Source of the DNA: SIG440 sp045647905
GTDB lineage: Bacteria; Bacillota; Clostridia; Monoglobales; Monoglobaceae
Direction of reading: 5' to 3'
Length of the DNA: 64,000 nucleotides
NCBI GenBank assembly: GCA_045647905.1
Contig: JAZRMZ010000014.1
Location: 1-64,000 of the forward strand
Positions within the stretch are counted from its first letter, which is position 1. The number at the start of each line of letters is the position of its first letter. A program made the translations under genes and the position numbers. Of this stretch, positions 59,802 through 64,000 are shown one piece after another. The notes under the pieces are model-generated. The model was given only the letters and a program-made list of their open reading frames with translations, was not told the origin of the DNA and made no database searches.

Positions 59802-60686
59802 ATGACGGACGGAATAGTTAATGTGAACAAACCTTTGGGAATAACATCTCATGACGTTGTTTACAGATTGAGACGCATTCTCAATATAAAAAAAATCGGA
59901 CATACGGGAACCCTTGACCCCGATGCGTCGGGTGTTTTGCCCATGTGTGTGGGTAAGGGCACAAAAATGGCGGAATATCTCACGGCGGCAAATAAGCAGT
60001 ATTTGGCAAAACTTCAGCTTGGTGCTTTTACGGACACGCAGGATGCTTCGGGAGAAGTTCTTGAGTCCTTTGAAGTTGACGTAACAGAAGAACGGGTGCG
60101 TGAAGCCGTTATGGGCTTTGTTGGTGAGATTACGCAGATTCCGCCTATGTACTCTGCCATAAAAATTGACGGAAAAAAACTGTATGAGCTTGCCCGTGAA
60201 GGCAAGACCGTTGAACGTGAGCCAAGGCTCATTACCATTCACGGTATTGAAATCAAAAACATTGATTTGACAACCAACACCGTGGATATGCTTGTTGATT
60301 GTTCAAAGGGTACTTATATCAGAACTCTTTGTAATGATATTGGGGCGGCTCTTGGCTGCGGCGGACATATGGCGGCACTGCACAGGACAAAAAGCGGAAG
60401 GTACTCAATTGAAGATTCCTTTACTCTTGAAGAAATAGAAAAAATGGCATCAGAGGGCAATTTTGAGTTTTTGACACCTGTGGGCGAAGCTCTTCCTGAA
60501 TATAAGAAGATTGTTCTTGCCGAGAGAAATGCCTATCGGGTGCGTAACGGGATGAAAGTAAAGGTTGCAGGGCTCAGTGACGGTGAAACATACCGTGTTT
60601 TTGATGAAAAAAATGAGTTTCTTGCCCTTGCACGACAGGAAGAAGGGAACTTTGTTATTATAAAGAGTTTTTACGGCGGAGCATAA
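59802..60686 (+). CDS. truB: tRNA pseudouridine(55) synthase
   Basis: A 294-residue TruB. The catalytic aspartate lies in HTGTLDPDASGVLP (near 38-51). KPLGITSHDVV and SCSKGTYIRTLCNDIG-like (here CSKGTYIRTL) motifs are present. Two ATGs, 59787 and 59802, are possible; neither has an ideal ribosome site. Comparison with the family N-terminus (NGVLLLHKP-type) favours 59802, MTDGIVNVNKPLG. Confidence 0.95.
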   Translation: MTDGIVNVNKPLGITSHDVVYRLRRILNIKKIGHTGTLDPDASGVLPMCVGKGTKMAEYLTAANKQYLAKLQLGAFTDTQDASGEVLESFEVDVTEERVREAVMGFVGEITQIPPMYSAIKIDGKKLYELAREGKTVEREPRLITIHGIEIKNIDLTTNTVDMLVDCSKGTYIRTLCNDIGAALGCGGHMAALHRTKSGRYSIEDSFTLEEIEKMASEGNFEFLTPVGEALPEYKKIVLAERNAYRVRNGMKVKVAGLSDGETYRVFDEKNEFLALARQEEGNFVIIKSFYGGA

Positions 60687-60723
60687 TTTTCGATTTTGGG
60701 CTGAAAGGCTTGTGAGGAATGAT

Positions 60724-61611
60724 ATGACGGTTACAAACAGCAATGACCTTAAACTTTATATTGACGGAAAAAAGACCGCAGTTGCGCTGGGGTCTTTTGA
60801 TGCTATGCACAAGGGGCATACAGAGGTTATTGGTGATGCGGTGAAATTTGCAAAACAAAATAATATTCCGGCGGTTGTTCAGCTTGTGGAAATTCCGTGC
60901 AGCGTCAAGGTCAACACTCTTGAAAGGAGATTACAGATTCTTGAAAAGCTGGGTGCGGATGTTGTTGTCATTGAAGAATTTTCAGAAGAATTCAAGGCTG
61001 TTGGATACCGGGACTTTGTTTCGGAATTTCTTGCGGAGCGGTATAATGCTGCTGCTGTGTTTTCGGGAGATAATTACCGGTTTGGGCATAATGCGGAGGG
61101 CGATACACAAAAACTTGAAGAAGAGTGCAGGAAATACGGAATCAGAGTTTTTGTGAAGAATTGCATAAAACTTGACAAGGTGGTATCCAGCACCGAAATT
61201 CGGGGCTTGGTTCAGAATGGAAAGATGGAAAAGGTTGCTGAATATATGGGCAGACCTTTTTCGGTGAGCGGAGAGGTTGTTCACGGCAGGGAAATCGGCA
61301 GAACAATCGGGTTTCCCACGGCGAACATAAATATGCCTGAAGGGATTGTTGTGCCACGTGACGGAGTTTATCTTTCAAAGGTTCTTTTTGACGGTATGGT
61401 TTTTTACGGTATCACAAACATAGGAGCAAAACCCACAGTTGACATTGAAGAAAAAAATATTGAAACATATATCAAGGACTACAAAGGCGATCTTTACGGA
61501 AAAAACATTGAAGTTCAGTTTTTGAAGCGTATTCGTGACATTCAACGTTTTGAAAGTCTTGAGGAACTGAAAGAACAGTTGGAAAAGGATAAAAAATCGG
61601 CAGATAATTGA
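60724..61611 (+). CDS. ribF: Bifunctional riboflavin kinase/FMN adenylyltransferase
   Basis: A 295-residue FAD synthetase. The adenylyltransferase half has GSFDAMHKGHTEVI (GxFDxxHxGH, near 23-36) and GDNYRFGHNAEGD. SSTEIR precedes the kinase half, which has GRTIGFPTANI and DGVYLS with NIGAKPTV. I use ATG 60724, for which TGAGG is well spaced; a GTG at 60712 is possible. Confidence 0.95.
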   Translation: MTVTNSNDLKLYIDGKKTAVALGSFDAMHKGHTEVIGDAVKFAKQNNIPAVVQLVEIPCSVKVNTLERRLQILEKLGADVVVIEEFSEEFKAVGYRDFVSEFLAERYNAAAVFSGDNYRFGHNAEGDTQKLEEECRKYGIRVFVKNCIKLDKVVSSTEIRGLVQNGKMEKVAEYMGRPFSVSGEVVHGREIGRTIGFPTANINMPEGIVVPRDGVYLSKVLFDGMVFYGITNIGAKPTVDIEEKNIETYIKDYKGDLYGKNIEVQFLKRIRDIQRFESLEELKEQLEKDKKSADN

Positions 61612-61647
61612 GATGGTTGTGGTGTATATGGGACAAGGGGTGAAAAA

Positions 61648-62880
61648 ATGAAGAACTTTTTTGTGTTTACTGACGGAGAGAAAAAATATCTTGAAAGCAT
61701 TAATGAGTTTTATGACAGCAGTTTGTCGGAGTTTGCAACGAAAAACGAACAGGCAATAAGGCTTTCGGGTGCACCCAGATATGACATTATCCGCCCACCC
61801 TATTCATATGATGTGGATTGCATTATATATAATCCATTTTATAACAGATATACTGACAAAACCCAGGTTTTTTCCTTTTACAAAAATGATGATGTGACAA
61901 GACGGGCTCTTCACGTTCAGCTTGTTTCAAAGATAGCAAAAACAATCGGCAGGGCGTTGAAACTCAATCTTGACCTGATTGAAGCAATTGCCCTTGGCCA
62001 CGATATGGGGCATACGCCCTTTGGCCACGTGGGCGAAGAGTTTTTGAATGAATGTTACAGCGAAAGTACGGCGGAAAGGTCGGGTAAGGCGAGATACTTT
62101 AACCACAATGTACACAGCGCAAGAATTTTCAGAAATATTCTGAACACAAATCTCACTCTTCAGACTTTGAGCGGTATTGTTGCGCACAACGGGGAAAAGG
62201 TTTGCAAGGAGTATTATCCGTCGGATGTGAAAACCTTTGAGGAATTTGATGCAATAATGGATTCCTGCTATAATGAAAAAGACTTTCACCGCAGGCTCAG
62301 ACCCAACACCCTTGAGGGCTGTGTTGTCAGAGTCAGCGATATGCTTGCCTATGCCGGAAAGGACAGACAGGATCTTTACAGATTAAAATTGATTACTGAC
62401 GAAAAATTCAAGAATGAGCGTCTAATCGGTACAAAGAACCGTGACATAATTTCAAACATGATTATCAATATAATCAAAAACAGCATAAATCAGCCCTGTC
62501 TTAATATGGACGAGGAAGTTTTTGCGGATTTGCGAGACCTGATTGCCGAAAACAACAGACTGATTTATGAGGCGGAGGATGCAAGAGAACCTTACCGTGA
62601 AAGTATAAAGCCGTTGATGAAGCAGTTATACAAAAAGCTTCTTGAGGACATTGAAGCCCGCAATTTTCAGTCACCTGTTTTCAAGCATTATCTAAATGAC
62701 TATATAATGGGTGAGAATTACCGTGACAAGAAAACACGGAGAATTATTGCGGATTCGGATGACATTGTGACAGATTTTATTGCCTGCATGACCGATGGGT
62801 ATTTTATTGACGTGTGTGCAGAACTGCATATTGATGATAAAGCTTTGGCGGAAATAAAGTATCATTCGTATTTTGAATAA
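61648..62880 (+). CDS. HD-domain dNTP triphosphohydrolase
   Basis: A 410-residue dGTPase-like enzyme that splits dNTP to nucleoside and triphosphate. The metal-binding motif GHDMGHTPFGHVGEEFLNE (near 112-130), FNHNVHSARIF, and the later VRVSDMLAYAGKD aspartate complete the HD site. It resembles the type-2-like dGTPases of Firmicutes. It is probably separate from the rib/tru operon by a 36-base gap. Confidence 0.9.
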   Translation: MKNFFVFTDGEKKYLESINEFYDSSLSEFATKNEQAIRLSGAPRYDIIRPPYSYDVDCIIYNPFYNRYTDKTQVFSFYKNDDVTRRALHVQLVSKIAKTIGRALKLNLDLIEAIALGHDMGHTPFGHVGEEFLNECYSESTAERSGKARYFNHNVHSARIFRNILNTNLTLQTLSGIVAHNGEKVCKEYYPSDVKTFEEFDAIMDSCYNEKDFHRRLRPNTLEGCVVRVSDMLAYAGKDRQDLYRLKLITDEKFKNERLIGTKNRDIISNMIINIIKNSINQPCLNMDEEVFADLRDLIAENNRLIYEAEDAREPYRESIKPLMKQLYKKLLEDIEARNFQSPVFKHYLNDYIMGENYRDKKTRRIIADSDDIVTDFIACMTDGYFIDVCAELHIDDKALAEIKYHSYFE

Positions 62881-62907
62881 AAAAATAAAAAATTTTCAAA
62901 TTACCCC

Positions 62908-62936
62908 TTTACAAATAAAAAAGTTTGTGGTATAAT
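62908..62936 (+). promoter_or_regulatory. Promoter of tRNA-Ala
   Basis: TTTACA (62908-62913), 17-base spacer, TATAAT (62931-62936), 34 bases before the tRNA. Confidence 0.75.
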
Positions 62937-62969
62937 AAGTTCTGTTGTGTGAACAACTTAACTTAATAT

Positions 62970-63045
62970 GGGGGTGTAGCTCAGTTGGGAGAGCACCTGC
63001 CTTGCAAGCAGGGGGTCAGGAGTTCGACTCTCCTCATCTCCACCA
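62970..63045 (+). tRNA. tRNA-Ala (anticodon UGC)
   Basis: A 76-base tRNA with encoded CCA. The acceptor stem GGGGGUG pairs with CAUCUCC (two G-U pairs). The D arm is GCUC-AGUUGGGA-GAGC, the anticodon arm CCUGC-CUUGCAA-GCAGG, and the T loop UUCGACU. The anticodon is UGC. Confidence 0.97.
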
Positions 63046-63082
63046 AAAATCGACAAGGTTCGTCAGAATCTTGTCGATTTTA
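63046..63082 (+). terminator. Terminator after tRNA-Ala
   Basis: AAAATCGACAAG pairs with CTTGTCGATTTT around a short loop and ends in T residues. Confidence 0.8.
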
Positions 63083-63110
63083 CTTATTACCGAAACTCTT
63101 GACAAGTTTC

Positions 63111-63368
63111 AGTGTACTTACAAATCAGCTAATTCGCAGTGGTACAAGTATTGGCGCGAACATCAGGGAAGCTTTTTACGGACATGGCAAAAACGATTTT
63201 ATTGCTAAACTTCAAATAGCGCTAAAAGAATGTTCTGAAAGTGAATATTGGATTGAACTTCTTATAGAAAGCGGATATTATGACGAAAACGCAATTCTGC
63301 AGAATTGAGTTGAGTTAAAGAAAATACTTATTTCATCAATAAATACTGCAAAGAAAAACAATAATTAG
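63111..63368 (+). pseudogene. Decayed four-helix-bundle (S23/IVP-like) gene
   Basis: In one frame the sequence encodes TNQLIRSGTSIGANIREA, KNDFIAKLQIALKECSESEY and WIELLIESGYYD. After an in-frame TGA (63306-63308) it continues with LKKILISSINTAKKNNN, the normal C-terminus of this family. The N-terminal helix is missing and the frame runs back into the tRNA terminator. It is thus a broken gene with one visible nonsense codon and a lost 5' end. Confidence 0.75.
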
Positions 63369-63400
63369 GTTGTATCTATTATGTACTCGAAAACCAGAAA

Positions 63401-63434
63401 AACGGTAGATTCTGTCAGAATCTATCGTTTTTTT
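63401..63434 (+). terminator. Terminator after the four-helix remnant
   Basis: AACGGTAGATTC and GAATCTATCGTT pair around a short loop (one mismatch) and are followed by TTTTTTT. Confidence 0.75.
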
Positions 63435-63439
63435 AACGA

Positions 63440-63562
63440 AATAAATCCTACGGATTTGTGAAATACCCTTGGGGTGTGGAATATTGCTTCGCAATGTGAA
63501 ATACGCCTTGCGGCGTGTGGATTTATTACATTTCACAGAAAACGTAAGTTTTCTATTTCACT
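63440..63562. repeat. Mini-hairpin array with GTGAAATA separators
   Basis: The octamer GTGAAATA (variants GTGGAATA, and TATTTCAC in reverse on the right) separates tiny hairpins with different stems: ACCC/GGGT, TTGC/GCAA around TTC, CGCC/GGCG around TTGC, and GAAAAC/GTTTTC around GTA. Flanking AAATCC/GGATTT pairs add more. Construction matches 3685-3865 although no base sequence is shared. Confidence 0.6.
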
Positions 63563-63720
63563 AAAAAATGCGCAGCATGAGAGCTACGCATGAAAAATGC
63601 ACAACTCCTGATTGTTGCGACACAATTTACACAAAACATTCCCTAGCATGTGAAAACAGAGCATGCATTTTTACCGAAATAAAAATACACACCAGGGTCA
63701 TGTTCATTAAATTATGTCGC
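63563..63720 (-). ncRNA. Structured small RNA, family copy C
   Basis: Predicted transcript of 158 nt from G at 63720 to the U-run at 63563. Stem 1 pairs GCGACAUAAUUU with AAAUUGUGUCGC (12 bp). Stem 2 pairs AACAU with AUGUU and CCCU with AGGG, different from copies A and B. The loop keeps CGGUAAAAAUGCA, complementary to UGCAUUUUU downstream. The terminator is GCGUAGC-UCUCAU-GCUGCGC then UUUUUU. Similarity to copy A stops at the promoter on one side and at the U-run on the other. Confidence 0.75.
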
Positions 63721-63726
63721 AAACAC

Positions 63727-63755
63727 AGTATATCACAAAAGATAGAAATTTACAA
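63727..63755 (-). promoter_or_regulatory. Promoter of structured RNA copy C
   Basis: On the minus strand TTGTAA (63755-63750), 17-base spacer, TATACT (63732-63727), six bases before stem 1. It diverges from the response regulator gene. Confidence 0.75.
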
Positions 63756-63850
63756 GAGGGAAATGACAAAATTTTTACATACAATTAACATAAAAAGACT
63801 TTCATTGTTAATATGTTTTGTGGTACAATGGAGCATAGGAGGTGGGACTG

Positions 63851-64000
63851 ATGATTTATTTTGTTGAAGATGATGATAATATCCGGAAACTTGTTTGCTA
63901 TGCACTTTCAAAGGAAGGATATGAAGTCAAAGGATTTTCTGCCCCGTCAATGTTTTGGACGGAAATGAAAAAGGCTTTGCCTGAGTTGATTTTGCTGGAC
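63851..64000 (+). CDS. Response regulator, N-terminal part (cut by window end)
   Basis: The first 50 residues of a receiver domain: IYFVEDDDNIRKLVCYALSK with the acidic cluster at 6-8, ending at LPELILLD, the expected phospho-acceptor region. AGGAGGTGGG precedes the ATG. The output domain is outside the window. It is probably OmpR-like from its length and start, but that cannot be shown here. Confidence 0.88.
   Translation, partial: MIYFVEDDDNIRKLVCYALSKEGYEVKGFSAPSMFWTEMKKALPELILLD

Noticed and set aside
63440..63562. CRISPR-like array near the right end
   Set aside because: Same reasons: very short separators, palindromic interiors and no cas genes.

Overview
The window reads as a chromosomal segment of a low-to-moderate GC member of the class Clostridia (Bacillota). 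Evidence seen in the sequence: sigma-A type promoters, strong AAGGAGG-like ribosome sites with frequent TTG/GTG starts, a TetR-linked S-layer-homology protein, a YabE-like G5/3D protein, DnaD/DnaI-type replication proteins, RnpM (YlxR), a complete Rnf complex, a PPi-type phosphofructokinase and an ArgR-type arginine regulon. No lineage below class is claimed.

Layout. 0-3.9 kb: hairpin-rich DNA, a TetR regulator and an SLH surface protein, gene remnants and a mini-hairpin array. 3.9-7 kb (minus): sfsA, dtd and a secreted stalk-domain protein. 7.3-20.1 kb (plus): a Wzx/Wzy-type exopolysaccharide or capsule operon, comprising a WbpM-like dehydratase, an initiating sugar transferase, an epimerase, several glycosyltransferases, a pyruvyl-transferase/F420-beta-like pair, an EpsG-like polymerase, a flippase and a nucleotidyltransferase. 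20.3-31.98 kb: metabolic and housekeeping genes (pfk, an SDR, queT under a preQ1-I riboswitch, yabE-like, trmN6, rsmI, a two-component system with htrA, nagA, a phosphatase). 32.1-38.0 kb (minus): the arginine operon argC-J-B-R-D-F with ARG-box-like operators. 38.0-39.0 kb: a gene-free tandem repeat carrying two copies of a small structured RNA. 39.0-41.7 kb (minus): jag, yidC, yidD, rnpA, rpmH, divergent from dnaA at 42 kb, where gene orientation switches, as expected near a replication origin. 42-63 kb (plus): dnaA, mnmE, dnaD, dnaI, rnfCDGEAB, nrdR, the rimP-nusA-rnpM-ylxQ-infB-rbfA-nrnA-truB-ribF operon, a dGTPase and tRNA-Ala. The right edge holds a gene remnant, a third copy of the structured RNA and the start of a response regulator.

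The most interesting content is non-coding. A small-RNA family (three copies, minus strand, about 146-160 nt) has, in every copy, a 17-bp-spaced promoter ending exactly six bases before the first base of a long stem. It also has two stems whose sequences differ between copies while pairing is kept, a conserved 9-10 bp pairing from the apical loop to a downstream segment (a likely pseudoknot), and a terminal hairpin plus U-run that competes with an alternative hairpin. I cannot match it to a named family from memory. In addition there are arrays of tiny hairpins set between alternating short separators, a hairpin-dense repeat of about 160 bp in two inverted copies with compensatory changes, and REPIN-like paired inverted repeats in many intergenic gaps.
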